Shown here piece by piece: positions 1 through 8,142 of a stretch of 49,059 nt of DNA (position 1 is the stretch's first letter; each line of letters starts with the position of its first letter). Origin of the DNA: Labrenzia sp. DG1229 (GTDB lineage: Bacteria; Pseudomonadota; Alphaproteobacteria; Rhizobiales; Stappiaceae); contig NZ_KI928919.1 of assembly GCF_000521215.1 (NCBI RefSeq), positions 270,439 to 319,497 on the forward strand. The letters run 5' to 3'. The notes beneath the pieces are model-generated. The model saw nothing but the letters and a program-made list of their open reading frames with translations, was not told where the DNA came from and searched no databases. Both the position numbers and the translations under genes were made by a program.

Positions 1-765
1 GTGTTCGCTCCGGTCTGGACCAAGCGGCCTGAAATTTTGGGGGTGCAAACAACGGGCAATACGCTGTCAGTCAGCGACGGCACGTGCATGGCGACCAACT
101 ATGTTGCGCCAATACACCAATGGTGCCGGGTAGCAGATCCTTATTCCCACAGGGATGAGTGGACAAAAATTCCAGGGGCGATTGGAAGCACCTATCAGTT
201 AACTGCAGCTGATGAGGGCTTCTATCCCGGCGTCATTTCGACTGTAAACGGCGTCGTTACACAAGTTGTCATGAGCGCAGTTGCGCAGCCTTCCTTCCCG
301 ATCTCAATGGGTTCGCTGCTGGTCGAGGCGCACGATAATACCCAGAATATCCCTGCCGGAACCTGGTTCGAAAGCGGCACATTCGTTTCTGATGGAACGC
401 CGCTGGTCGTGTTCCTGCCGCACCACATGAACAGCTCCTCAACAACACCAACATGGGAAGTGACAGTAGGATCTGATGGACGTACGAATGGCACCGGTGA
501 GACCATCACGGTACCGAGCAACGCCAGGGCGGAGCGCGGTGGAAACCTCGTGATGTTCGGAGCAATCATCAACCCGACACCAGGCACGCTGACAATCCAG
601 TGGCGCTCTACTGATGAAATCATCGACAGCGCTTCCGTCTACGTCTACCCGGCAACCGGTCTGACGGGGATAGGTGCTGCGGGCTCGCAAGTTGCAGGCA
701 CCAATCGCACCGACCTTTCACCGTCTGTCACGACCACAGCCGCTAAACAGCCTGGTCGTTCATAA
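1..765 (+). CDS. Phage-like Ig-domain protein, cut at window edge
   Basis: Open from the first base, so the true start probably lies outside the window; the GTG at base 1 may be internal. The 254 visible residues include a segment (about 30-75) with the pattern W-x-R...IPGAIGSTYQLTAADEG. This resembles the Ig-like/PKD-like repeat common in tail or surface proteins of alphaproteobacterial phages. The rest is Ser/Thr/Gly-rich beta-type sequence without membrane segments. The stop codon overlaps the next ATG (TAATG). The C-terminus ends abruptly, and a coherent coding sequence appears to continue in other frames after about base 745, so the gene may be broken. A prophage structural protein is inferred from sequence style only; the function is not established. 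Confidence 0.5.
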   Translation: MFAPVWTKRPEILGVQTTGNTLSVSDGTCMATNYVAPIHQWCRVADPYSHRDEWTKIPGAIGSTYQLTAADEGFYPGVISTVNGVVTQVVMSAVAQPSFPISMGSLLVEAHDNTQNIPAGTWFESGTFVSDGTPLVVFLPHHMNSSSTTPTWEVTVGSDGRTNGTGETITVPSNARAERGGNLVMFGAIINPTPGTLTIQWRSTDEIIDSASVYVYPATGLTGIGAAGSQVAGTNRTDLSPSVTTTAAKQPGRS

Positions 766-992
766 TGGTGGCGCGTCAGTCTCTGTCCGGATCCCCGGCA
801 CCCGACGATGTTTCGTCCGATGTAGGTGAAGTGAAGTTGACCAACGGGTATTCAGGCCTGGACGATAACGCGGGCAGCACCTTGTTTGACTTTGCAATTC
901 AGCAGGCTGTTGGGATTGGCGCTTATTCGGCGTCATTGACGTGGACGGATCAGCGTTCGTCCGGAGCAAATTCGGTGGAACTGCTGAGTTGA
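765..992 (+). pseudogene. Short ORF, probable frameshifted tail of the upstream phage-like gene
   Basis: A 75-residue reading frame starts with an ATG that overlaps the preceding stop (TAATG), so translational coupling is possible. Its content (acidic and Gly/Ser-rich, ending in GAYSASLTWTDQRSS) resembles the C-terminal beta-rich part of a phage structural protein more than an independent small protein. Between about 745 and 830 the second frame also reads plausibly (SLVVHNGGASVSVRIPG). One larger protein interrupted by one or two single-base shifts is the alternative I favour. No ribosome binding site of its own is convincing. Confidence 0.35.
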
Positions 993-1043
993 TGGCAGAG
1001 TGACCAGGTCAGCGCGACGCTCTGCAGCTTTATAAGTTAGGAG

Positions 1044-1057
1044 TGTCGCGCGCGACA
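1044..1057. repeat. 14-bp perfect palindrome
   Basis: TGTCGCGCGCGACA is identical to its reverse complement. It lies in the gap between the phage-like ORFs and tRNA-Thr, 35 bp before a second, larger palindrome. It could be a protein-binding site; nothing in the sequence assigns it. Confidence 0.5.
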
Positions 1058-1088
1058 GAACATGCCTCGCCGTAAACAAAGTTAGAAC

Positions 1089-1119
1089 AAAATCTCACAC
1101 GTGTGAGATGTGAGATTTT
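1089..1119. terminator. Stem-loop with T-run enclosing an 18-bp palindrome
   Basis: An 11-bp inverted repeat (AAAATCTCACA at 1089-1099, TGTGAGATTTT at 1109-1119) is followed by more T residues to 1122, as in an intrinsic terminator, although the stem is AT-rich. Bases 1092-1109 also form a perfect 18-bp palindrome, ATCTCACACGTGTGAGAT, with the half-site TGTGAGAT repeated directly beyond it. The same bases can therefore fold in two alternative ways or bind a dimeric repressor. A terminator for the phage-like genes, an operator, or both are possible. Confidence 0.5.
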
Positions 1120-1191
1120 TTTAGACCTCACATGTTCTCATTTTGTTTTCTTGCGAGAAGGTGAATATAGCAACGATTTCAGGGGGATGAC

Positions 1192-1267
1192 TGGTGCCGG
1201 CAGCAGGATTCGAACCCGCGACCCCGAGATTACAAATCACGTGCTCTACCAACTGAGCTATACCGGC
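1192..1267 (-). tRNA. tRNA-Thr (TGT)
   Basis: On the minus strand a 76-nt cloverleaf begins GCCGGTA and ends TGCCGGC-A-CCA, so the CCA is encoded. The D arm is AGCTCAGTTGGTAGAGC and the T arm contains GGTTCGAATCC. The anticodon loop TTTGTAA gives anticodon TGT, reading ACA (Thr). The anticodon stem has one U-U mismatch in the middle pair (CGTGA/TCTCG). The 3' end points toward the phage-like DNA at the left edge. Confidence 0.93.
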
Positions 1268-1841
1268 GCCGGGGATGGCTTCTACCAGATTGCACGCGCT
1301 TGTCCATGCCAGATGCGAAAAAATTGGTGATAGGAACAAAAATTCTGCCCAACCCTTTCTAGACTCACCTGAATTCGCCAGAGCGCTGTGGATAATGTCG
1401 CGTCCCGGGATGGACGGAACGTCGGTCAAGCCACAAGCAAATCGCAATACCTGGCGGACGTTTTCCGCGTTGTTCGCGTCGTCATTATCGACCCGGCTGC
1501 CGTCCCAGCCTTGAACGGGACCCTCGATGCGATTTCGGGAGACCCCGGTCCTGGACCGGGGGGCTGAGAAAGAAGAATGCCTGTGAATGTGTTCGCAGGG
1601 GCAGGGCGCCGTATGAGCGCGCAGCCAATCGAGACAAGGCGGCAGCGCGTGAAACGGTCCGGCTATTGAAACCGTCCCATGCGAGAAGATGCGTCAGCAA
1701 ACCATGAGGTCTTTCGAATGCTTTGTCTCCAGCGGCAGGGAAACAGTCTGGAACAGGCGATCAGAGGGCGATAATAAGAAGGGCCGCAGTTTTCCGCAGG
1801 ATCGATTCTCTTCGTTCCGGTTTTCCTTTCAGATTGTCGTC
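1268..1841. other. Intergenic stretch without a convincing gene
   Basis: No reading frame here has protein-like composition. A GC-rich hairpin (CCCCGGTC-CTG-GACCGGGG) lies at 1543-1561 without a T-run. Promoter elements for the downstream transporter are expected here, but I cannot pick one with confidence. Confidence 0.5.
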
Positions 1842-2981
1842 ATGTCGCTTTCAGCCCGTATTTGCCTGATCTTCTTTCTGCAGCCGATCGCGCTTGGCGC
1901 CTGGTTGCCCCATATTCCGGGCGTTCAAACATCGCTCGGGTTGACCAACAGTGAGCTCGCTTTTGCCCTGGTCGGTGCGCCGCTCGGAACGCTCTCAACG
2001 TTGATTTTTGCCGGCCGGCTTGCCACGCGGATGGGCGCACGCCGTATTATTCAGCTGTTCTACCCGGTCTTTCTGACTGTGATGCTTCTGCCCTTTCTGG
2101 CGACGTCGCAGTGGATGCTCATGACGGTGCTTGCTTGCGTCGGCAGCTCCATGTCCATCCTGGAGCTCGGTCTGAATGTCCTGGCGGACGAGCATGAAAA
2201 ACGGACCGGCGACAAGATCATGAGCAAGGCGCACGGGTTCTGGAGCTTCGGTCTTCTTGCGGGAACCCTGATCGGCGCGGGTGTCGCCGGTCTGGGAATT
2301 GAACCGTTGTTTGCCGGTCTCGGTATTGCCCTGGTCGTTCAATCGGCTGTTTTGCCGGTGACGGGGAAATTGCCCAAGGAGAGCAAAGACACGCAACCTT
2401 CCGCAGAGTCCCAGGCGTTTCAGTTGCCGCACCCGCTGCTGATCGGAATATGCGTGTTCACGTTCGGCACGACCCTGGTCGAAGGGGCAATTGCTGATTG
2501 GGCGGCCGTTTTTCTGCGTGATACATTTGCCGCAAACCCGGGTATGGCCGGCCTGGGGGTCGCCGTCTTCTCGCTGTGTGTCGCCACAACGCGGCTTTTC
2601 GGGGACCGGCTTCGGCAGGTCGCGGCGCCCGGTCGCCTCGGGCAATTGCTGGCTCTGACGGGGTTGATCGGGGTGGCAGGTATCTGGTTTTCCCCCGGCA
2701 CCGGGTCGGCGTTGCTGGCGCTGGGTATACTGGGGATCGGGGCGGCGCTGGCATTTCCGCTTGGTGTCACGGCAGCCGCGGCGGCTCCCGGACGCAGTGC
2801 TGCCTCCAATGTTGCGGTTCTTTCCTTTATCGCGCTCCTGGGCTTTCTGGTCGGGCCGCTGGCCATCGGTGCCCTGGCGGATGCCTACGGGATCAGGACC
2901 GGTTTGATGATCCTTCTGCCGATGATCGGTGTCAGCCTGATACTGGCGCCGCTCCTGACGGTCGCACAGTGGCGCGAGTGA
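1842..2981 (+). CDS. MFS transporter
   Basis: This 379-residue, strongly hydrophobic protein has about 12 predicted transmembrane helices, the size and layout of the major facilitator superfamily. The first helix follows MSLSARICLIFFLQ; the loop between helices 2 and 3 has a GRLATRMGARR segment, matching the G-x3-D/T-R-x-G-R-R motif A pattern. A shorter linker near the middle separates the two six-helix halves. An upstream in-frame start would add 51 polar residues; I chose the ATG at 1842 because the hydrophobic fold starts there. Content resembles the sugar/drug MFS group related to YbjJ, but the substrate cannot be deduced. It is monocistronic and convergent with rlmB. Confidence 0.85.
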   Translation: MSLSARICLIFFLQPIALGAWLPHIPGVQTSLGLTNSELAFALVGAPLGTLSTLIFAGRLATRMGARRIIQLFYPVFLTVMLLPFLATSQWMLMTVLACVGSSMSILELGLNVLADEHEKRTGDKIMSKAHGFWSFGLLAGTLIGAGVAGLGIEPLFAGLGIALVVQSAVLPVTGKLPKESKDTQPSAESQAFQLPHPLLIGICVFTFGTTLVEGAIADWAAVFLRDTFAANPGMAGLGVAVFSLCVATTRLFGDRLRQVAAPGRLGQLLALTGLIGVAGIWFSPGTGSALLALGILGIGAALAFPLGVTAAAAAPGRSAASNVAVLSFIALLGFLVGPLAIGALADAYGIRTGLMILLPMIGVSLILAPLLTVAQWRE

Positions 2982-3023
2982 CCCGAACGTTTTCCGGTTG
3001 CAGGAATCGCGAACCGGATCGGG

Positions 3024-3842
3024 TCAAAGACCCATCTTCATGCGCGCAACATAAAGAGACAGCACGGCTGCGTTGGAGACGTTCAGCGAGCGGATTTCGC
3101 CGGGCATGTCGAGCCGCGCCAGCAGTCCACAGGCCTCGCGCACACCGTGGCGCACGCCTTTGCCTTCCGAGCCGAGAACAAGAACGGTCTTGTCGGTAAA
3201 GGCGGTCTCTTCAAGGCTGGCCGGACCGTCGCTGTCGAGCGCGATGCAGCCGAAACCTTTCTCCTTCATCTCGGCAACGAACCGGGCCATGTTCTTCACC
3301 CGCACATGCTTGATCATGTCGAGTGCGCCCGAGGCGGATTTTGCCAGCACCGGGCCTTCTTCGGGAGCGTGGCGCTCGGTGGTGACAACGGCGTCGGCAT
3401 TTAGGGCAACCGCGGAGCGCAGGATCGCGCCGACGTTATGCGGATCGGTGACCTGATCGAGGGCAAGAACGAGCCGGGCTCCTTTCAGATGCTCGGCGCC
3501 ATAGGCGGGCAGGGGATCGGCCTGCAGGATCATGCCCTGGTGAACGGCATCCCTGGTGACCATGCGATCGAGCGCTCTCGGCATCGTAATTTCGACAGGG
3601 ACATCAATGTTTACTCCGCGCTCCGTTAGACGGTTCTGCGCGTTCTCGGTGGCAAACAGCTTCAGCCGCTTTCGGTCATTGTTGGCAAACGCGGCCTCGA
3701 CCGTATGCAGGCCATAGAGCAGGACCGGGCCTTCCGGCGGCATGCCGGGGCGTCGCGGGGTAGGCTTGCCTCCGCCTTTCTTGTAATATGGCTTCTGGCC
3801 CGGACGCTTTCCTGGGCGCGCTGATTTGGAGTGATCCGTCAT
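3024..3842 (-). CDS. rlmB: 23S rRNA (guanosine-2'-O-)-methyltransferase RlmB (TrmH family)
   Basis: A 272-residue SpoU/TrmH-family methyltransferase. The N-terminus (about 1-45) is a basic, Gly/Pro/Lys-rich tail, followed by the substrate-binding domain (LLYGLHTVEAAFAN). The C-terminal trefoil-knot domain carries the three SPOUT motifs: DQVTDPHNVGAILRSA, LVLGSEGKGVR and SLNVSNAAVLSLYVA. Members methylate the 2'-OH of G2251 in the P-loop of 23S rRNA using S-adenosylmethionine. The start was set at MTDHSKS; the longer ORF adds 27 residues without family resemblance. A related SpoU methyltransferase acting on tRNA cannot be fully excluded. Confidence 0.9.
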   Translation of the reverse strand: MTDHSKSARPGKRPGQKPYYKKGGGKPTPRRPGMPPEGPVLLYGLHTVEAAFANNDRKRLKLFATENAQNRLTERGVNIDVPVEITMPRALDRMVTRDAVHQGMILQADPLPAYGAEHLKGARLVLALDQVTDPHNVGAILRSAVALNADAVVTTERHAPEEGPVLAKSASGALDMIKHVRVKNMARFVAEMKEKGFGCIALDSDGPASLEETAFTDKTVLVLGSEGKGVRHGVREACGLLARLDMPGEIRSLNVSNAAVLSLYVARMKMGL

Positions 3843-4057
3843 GGCGATTGCTGTAGCGGCTAATTCCGCGAAGGGGAAGAGGTGATTGTCTGGTTGGTGT
3901 CGTGTGTCGCTGCATAGGACCAAGCCCTCCCGGCCTTGAACCGGGATCGAATTCTAGCACTTGAAGCCTGGTCGGGTCTGACGGGCGCCCTGATTGAACA
4001 CGTCGCGTCAGGCATCAGCTGAAGAACAGTCACATTCACAATTCCGAAAACACCATC

Positions 4058-4561
4058 TCAAGACGGCTTCAGAATCATGCAGCTGACCGTACCATGTGCA
4101 ATCAGCTTGCCGTCCGCATTCCTCAAATCACCCTCGGATGTCGCCAGACGGGAACCACGGTGGACGATCCGGCCTTCGCAAGTGACTTCACCGCTGTTTG
4201 CCTGAAGCGGGCGGACCATATTCACGTTGAGCGATGTGGTCGTATAGAACTCACCGGGCTTCAAGGTGGTGTGGACGGCGCAACTGAGCGCCGTGTCGAT
4301 CAGCGTTGAAATCCAGCCGCCGTGGACGGTTCCGAGCGGATTGAGGAATTCCTTTGCGGGGAGCCCGGTAAAGACCGCGCGGCCTTCCGCGAATTCCTTC
4401 ATTCTTATGTTGGAGTGAACCATGATGGGCGGAGCAGGCAGCTCGCCCGCCATCATGCGTTCGAAAATGTCGAGGCCGGTCATCGTGGCGAAGGCGGTCT
4501 TCGGCAGCGCGCCGAGCACGTGTGTCTTGCCGTTTTCCGTCATCGTGTCCGTGTTACTCAT
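4058..4561 (-). CDS. PaaI-type hotdog thioesterase
   Basis: A 167-residue hotdog-fold protein with the PaaI family signature: NPLGTVHGGWISTLIDTALS, whose HGG-x-h(n)-D arrangement supplies the catalytic helix, then a beta-sheet core (TTTSLNVNMVRPL, EGRIVHRGSRLATSEGDLR). Such enzymes hydrolyse acyl- or aryl-CoA esters in the cytoplasm, often to rescue CoA in aromatic degradation. It lies 21 bp downstream of the MarR-type regulator on the same strand, so the two form an operon and share the marR operator. The real substrate is unknown. Confidence 0.88.
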   Translation of the reverse strand: MSNTDTMTENGKTHVLGALPKTAFATMTGLDIFERMMAGELPAPPIMVHSNIRMKEFAEGRAVFTGLPAKEFLNPLGTVHGGWISTLIDTALSCAVHTTLKPGEFYTTTSLNVNMVRPLQANSGEVTCEGRIVHRGSRLATSEGDLRNADGKLIAHGTVSCMILKPS

Positions 4562-4582
4562 AACGTGTCCTTGAAAAAGTGT

Positions 4583-5080
4583 TCAGTCATTCCGAAGCGG
4601 GGCTGATCCCGTCTCATCTTCAATGTCTGCGAGGATGTGCACGGCCTTGCGCAGAGCCGACATGTGGGCGCGGACCGCGTCTGCGCCTTGTGGCCCGAGC
4701 ATGGCACTCAATTCCTCCTGGGCGGCTTGCCACCTCTTGTGGATCTCGATGACCTTCTGCTCGCCCGCCGGCGTGAGGACCGGAAGAACAGTGCGTCCCT
4801 TCGTTTTCCGCCGGCGGATCAGGCCGGAAGCTTCCAGGGGGCGCAGATTTCGTGCGAGCGTCGAGCGGTCGATGCCGAGAAAGCGGGCAATCGCTGAGGC
4901 GGAGGGGGCGGTGCCATCGGCAATGACCGCCAGAAGCTGGGCCTGCGTCAATTCCAGCCCGAGCGCAACCATGTGACGATTGTAGTGGCGCGTCAGAAGG
5001 TTCGCCGTGCGCCGCGCCGCGTGGCCGAGGCAGGTACGGCCCATGTCGGCAAAGTCGATATTGCTCAGTGCGGATGTCAT
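4583..5080 (-). CDS. MarR-family transcriptional regulator
   Basis: 165 residues with the MarR winged helix-turn-helix: a recognition region APSASAIARFLGIDRSTLARNLRPL, then the wing GLIRRRKTKGRTVLPVLTPAG, flanked by dimerisation helices. MarR repressors bind small phenolic or CoA-type ligands and release palindromic operators. The ATG at 5080 is chosen (MTSALSNIDF). A TTG 18 bp upstream would extend the protein through the palindrome and add residues foreign to the family. No Shine-Dalgarno precedes the ATG, because the palindrome abuts it. The gene heads a two-gene operon with the thioesterase, suggesting ligand-controlled expression of an acyl-CoA hydrolase. Confidence 0.88.
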   Translation of the reverse strand: MTSALSNIDFADMGRTCLGHAARRTANLLTRHYNRHMVALGLELTQAQLLAVIADGTAPSASAIARFLGIDRSTLARNLRPLEASGLIRRRKTKGRTVLPVLTPAGEQKVIEIHKRWQAAQEELSAMLGPQGADAVRAHMSALRKAVHILADIEDETGSAPLRND

Positions 5081-5098
5081 TTGTTGTAGGTACAACAA
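5081..5098 (-). promoter_or_regulatory. Probable MarR operator abutting the marR start codon
   Basis: TTGTTGT-AGGT-ACAACAA is a perfect inverted repeat (7-bp arms, 4-bp centre), the size of MarR half-sites. On the minus strand its last base is immediately followed by the marR ATG. A repressor bound here would block transcription of the marR-thioesterase operon. Its position where a ribosome binding site would normally sit suggests a leaderless or weakly initiated mRNA. Confidence 0.65.
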
Positions 5099-5375
5099 CC
5101 GAATTGTGCCGGCAAGCTGAATCGTGCGAGTTTACCAGTATGTGCGCGCAGCATTTGCGAAATTCAGGGAAAACGGGGGCAAGTGTTTCACCGTGAACTT
5201 GTCCACAGGTGCGCGCGGAAAATCTGGTGTAACATGGGAAAAACACCGGAATTCCGTGACAATCGGTACGCATGGCGACAGTCTTGAGAAACTGGCTGCC
5301 GGGGTAATCTTAAGCGCACGAAGCGGCAGTTTCGGGCGTCTCGTTGATTTTGTTCATTTCTTTGCAAAATCGGCG

Positions 5376-5404
5376 TTGACAGGGCAGGTTGGCATCTGCA
5401 TAAC
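5376..5404 (+). promoter_or_regulatory. Probable promoter of the tRNA-Tyr/tRNA-Gly/tuf operon
   Basis: A consensus -35 (TTGACA, 5376-5381), a 17-bp spacer and a -10-like CATAAC (5399-5404) lie 83 bp before tRNA-Tyr. The following bases (ACGCGCC) are GC-rich, like the discriminator of stringently controlled stable-RNA promoters. The rest of 5099-5487 holds no convincing gene. Confidence 0.6.
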
Positions 5405-5487
5405 ACGCGCCACGGGATTGCTCGCCCCTTTTGGACGGGCTTTCCGGTAAGCCATCCTGATCGCTTCGGCGTGAAGCAGGACGAGAT

Positions 5488-5572
5488 GGAGGAGTGCCCG
5501 AGTGGCTAAAGGGGACGGACTGTAAATCCGTTGGCTATGCCTACGTTGGTTCGAATCCAACCTCCTCCACCA
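5488..5572 (+). tRNA. tRNA-Tyr (GTA)
   Basis: An 85-nt class II tRNA with a long variable arm. The acceptor strand GGAGGAG pairs with CTCCTCC, followed by A and encoded CCA. The anticodon GTA is at 5522-5524 in ACTGTAAATC, and the T arm has GGTTCGAATCC. It is 22 bp upstream of tRNA-Gly, in the same order as the E. coli tyrU-glyT pair before tufB. Confidence 0.95.
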
Positions 5573-5594
5573 TCGTTCCTGATTCTCTCGTTGT

Positions 5595-5668
5595 GCGGGT
5601 GTAGCTCAATGGTAGAGCAGCAGCCTTCCAAGCTGACGACGAGGGTTCGATTCCCTTCACCCGCTCCA
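5595..5668 (+). tRNA. tRNA-Gly (TCC)
   Basis: A 74-nt cloverleaf: acceptor GCGGGTG pairs with CACCCGC, discriminator T, encoded CCA. The anticodon loop CTTCCAA gives TCC at 5627-5629, reading GGA/GGG. It sits between tRNA-Tyr and tuf, so the tRNAs are probably cut from the tuf primary transcript. Confidence 0.95.
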
Positions 5669-5837
5669 TCAAGGGGCATACCGGAATATCCGGAACGGAA
5701 GGCTCTTTCGCCCGGAAATCCTGAACATAGTTCTACGGGAAGCAAAACGTCGCTCGCGGATCTGTCCAAGGCGTCGGGGTGCGTCCCGCCTCGAGCCTGT
5801 ATCGACCGAACCGAGTATTGGACAGAGAGCGACGCCG

Positions 5838-7028
5838 ATGGCGAAGGAAAAATTTGAGCGCAACAAGCCGCACGTCAACATTGGCACGATTGGCCACGTT
5901 GACCATGGCAAGACGACGCTGACCGCTGCAATCACGATGACGCTGGCAGAAGTTGGCGGCGCAGAAGCAAAGGCCTATGACGAGATTGACGGCGCGCCTG
6001 AAGAAAAGGCACGCGGTATCACGATCTCCACGGCACACGTTGAGTATGAGACGGAGAACCGTCACTACGCTCACGTTGATTGCCCGGGCCATGCCGACTA
6101 CGTGAAGAACATGATCACAGGTGCCGCGCAGATGGACGGCGCGATCCTTGTCGTGTCTTCAGCAGACGGCCCGATGCCGCAGACGCGCGAGCACATCCTG
6201 CTTGCCCGTCAGGTTGGCGTTCCGGCTCTTGTTGTTTTCATGAACAAGGTCGACCAGGTCGACGATGAAGAGCTTCTTGAGCTTGTCGAGATGGAAATCC
6301 GCGAATTGCTGGCTTCCTACGAGTACCCGGGCGACGACATTCCGATCGTCAAGGGTTCTGCGCTTGCAGCTGTCGAGAACCGCGATGCGGCGATCGGCCG
6401 TGACGCGATCCGCGAGCTGATGGCGCAGGTTGACGAGTACATCCCGACGCCCGAGCGTCCGAAGGATCTGCCGTTCCTGATGCCGATCGAAGACGTGTTC
6501 TCGATTTCCGGCCGCGGTACTGTTGTGACCGGTCGTGTTGAGCGCGGTATCGTCAAGGTGGGTGAAGAAGTCGAGATCGTCGGCATCAAGGACACCACCA
6601 AGACAACGGTTACGGGCGTTGAAATGTTCCGCAAGCTGCTGGACAGCGGTGAAGCCGGCGACAACATCGGTGCGCTGATCCGCGGCGTTGGCCGCGAGGA
6701 AGTGGAGCGCGGCCAGGTTCTTTGCAAGCCGGGTTCTGTTACCCCGCACACGAAGTTCAAGGCCGAGGCTTATATCCTGACCAAGGAAGAAGGTGGCCGT
6801 CATACGCCGTTCTTCACCAACTACCGCCCGCAGTTCTACTTCCGTACAACGGATGTGACGGGTGTGGTGTCCTTGCCGGAAGGCACGGAAATGGTGATGC
6901 CTGGCGACAACGTCTCCGTTGACGTTGAGCTGATCGTGCCGATCGCCATGGAAGAAGGCCTGCGCTTCGCGATCCGCGAAGGTGGCCGTACCGTCGGCGC
7001 TGGCGTCGTCGCATCCATCATCGAATAA
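5838..7028 (+). CDS. tuf: Elongation factor Tu
   Basis: 396 residues, the usual length. GTPase motifs are intact: P-loop GHVDHGKT (19-26), DCPGH (80-84) and NKVD (135-138), followed by domains II and III. It delivers aminoacyl-tRNA to the ribosomal A site. It is preceded by tRNA-Tyr and tRNA-Gly and followed after 72 bp by rpsJ. The usual upstream str genes (rpsL, rpsG, fusA) are not in this window, so this tuf may be a separately promoted copy joined to the S10 operon. Confidence 0.98.
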   Translation: MAKEKFERNKPHVNIGTIGHVDHGKTTLTAAITMTLAEVGGAEAKAYDEIDGAPEEKARGITISTAHVEYETENRHYAHVDCPGHADYVKNMITGAAQMDGAILVVSSADGPMPQTREHILLARQVGVPALVVFMNKVDQVDDEELLELVEMEIRELLASYEYPGDDIPIVKGSALAAVENRDAAIGRDAIRELMAQVDEYIPTPERPKDLPFLMPIEDVFSISGRGTVVTGRVERGIVKVGEEVEIVGIKDTTKTTVTGVEMFRKLLDSGEAGDNIGALIRGVGREEVERGQVLCKPGSVTPHTKFKAEAYILTKEEGGRHTPFFTNYRPQFYFRTTDVTGVVSLPEGTEMVMPGDNVSVDVELIVPIAMEEGLRFAIREGGRTVGAGVVASIIE

Positions 7029-7036
7029 TCGACAGC

Positions 7037-7077
7037 CGGGCCTGCCGGTGTAACAAAACGTAGCGCGGGCAGGCCCG
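7037..7077 (+). promoter_or_regulatory. tuf-rpsJ intergenic inverted repeat
   Basis: A perfect 10-bp inverted repeat (CGGGCCTGCC at 7037-7046, GGCAGGCCCG at 7068-7077) encloses a 21-nt loop. It ends 23 bp before the rpsJ ATG and has no T-run, so it is not a classical terminator. It may be an attenuator, an RNase processing site, or a leader structure controlling the S10 genes. Confidence 0.5.
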
Positions 7078-7100
7078 CAGTCTTATTGGGAACAATAACA

Positions 7101-7409
7101 ATGAACGGTCAGAATATCCGGATCCGCCTGAAGGCGTTTGACCACCGTATTCTCGACGCCTCCACCAAGGAGATCGTCAATACGGCCAAGCGGACCGGTG
7201 CTCAGGTGCGGGGTCCCGTGCCGCTGCCGACGCGGATCGAGAAGTACACGGTACTTCGCGGACCGCATATCGATAAGAAAAGCCGCGATCAGTTCGAGAT
7301 GCGTACGCATAAGCGTCTTCTCGACATCGTGGATCCGACGCCCCAGACGGTGGACGCGCTGATGAAGCTCGACCTCGCCGCTGGTGTTGACGTCGAGATC
7401 AAGCTCTAA
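7101..7409 (+). CDS. rpsJ: 30S ribosomal protein S10
   Basis: 102 residues starting [16 protein letters not shown], the family length. An in-frame TTG 15 bp upstream overlaps the likely ribosome binding site and is rejected. S10 sits in the head of the 30S subunit and, as NusE, joins the antitermination complex. First gene of the S10 block; rplC follows after 22 bp. Confidence 0.97.
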   Translation: MNGQNIRIRLKAFDHRILDASTKEIVNTAKRTGAQVRGPVPLPTRIEKYTVLRGPHIDKKSRDQFEMRTHKRLLDIVDPTPQTVDALMKLDLAAGVDVEIKL

Positions 7410-7431
7410 GGCGGGGTCAAGGGGACACATC

Positions 7432-8142
7432 ATGCGTTCTGGAGTGATCGCTCAGAAAGTGGGCATGACCCGCATCTACAACGATGCGGGCGAGCATGTT
7501 CCAGTCACTGTTTTGCGGCTGGAAAACTGCCAGGTGGTAGCCCACCGGACTGACGAAAAGAATGGTTACACTGCGCTGCAGCTCGGCGCGGGTACCCGTA
7601 AAGTGAAGAATACGCCGAAGGCACTGCGCGGTCACTTTGCTGTTGCAAAGGTCGAGCCGAAGCGGACGGTTGCCGAGTTCCGCGTAACAGCGGACAACTT
7701 GATCGACGTTGGCGCGGAACTGACCGCGGATCATTACGTCGAAGGCCAGTTCGTGGATGTGACCGGGACGTCGATCGGTAAGGGTTTTGCCGGTGCGATG
7801 AAACGCCACAACTTCGGTGGTGGCCGTGCATCCCACGGTAACTCGATCTCGCACCGTGCACACGGTTCCACGGGTCAGTGTCAAGACCCGGGCCGCGTGT
7901 TCAAAGGCAAGAAAATGGCCGGACACATGGGCGATGCCCGTGTGACCACGCAGAACCTGAAGGTTGTGCGCACTGATGTTGAGCGTGGCCTGATCATGGT
8001 CGAGGGTTCAGTTCCGGGCGCCAAAGGCGGCTGGATCCTGGTTCGCGACGCGATCAAAAAGGCGCTGCCGGAAAACGTTCCGGTTCCGGGTGCATTCAAG
8101 GCATCCGAAGCGACTGAGGCTGCCGGGAAGGAGAGTGAGTGA
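7432..8142 (+). CDS. rplC: 50S ribosomal protein L3
   Basis: 236 residues from [18 protein letters not shown]. The conserved loop [12 protein letters not shown] places the glutamine normally methylated by PrmB at about residue 149. GGGG before the ATG at 7432 decides the start over a longer ORF that runs back into rpsJ. L3 is an early-assembly protein near the peptidyl transferase centre. The stop overlaps the rplD start by one base. Confidence 0.97.
   Translation: MRSGVIAQKVGMTRIYNDAGEHVPVTVLRLENCQVVAHRTDEKNGYTALQLGAGTRKVKNTPKALRGHFAVAKVEPKRTVAEFRVTADNLIDVGAELTADHYVEGQFVDVTGTSIGKGFAGAMKRHNFGGGRASHGNSISHRAHGSTGQCQDPGRVFKGKKMAGHMGDARVTTQNLKVVRTDVERGLIMVEGSVPGAKGGWILVRDAIKKALPENVPVPGAFKASEATEAAGKESE

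Noticed and set aside
1103..1514. Frames over and beside the tRNA-Thr gene
   Set aside because: They translate the tRNA and its flanks; no ribosome binding site or domain.
1543..1561. GC-rich hairpin as a terminator
   Set aside because: Perfect 8-bp stem but no T-run and no gene ending nearby on either strand; left as an unexplained hairpin.
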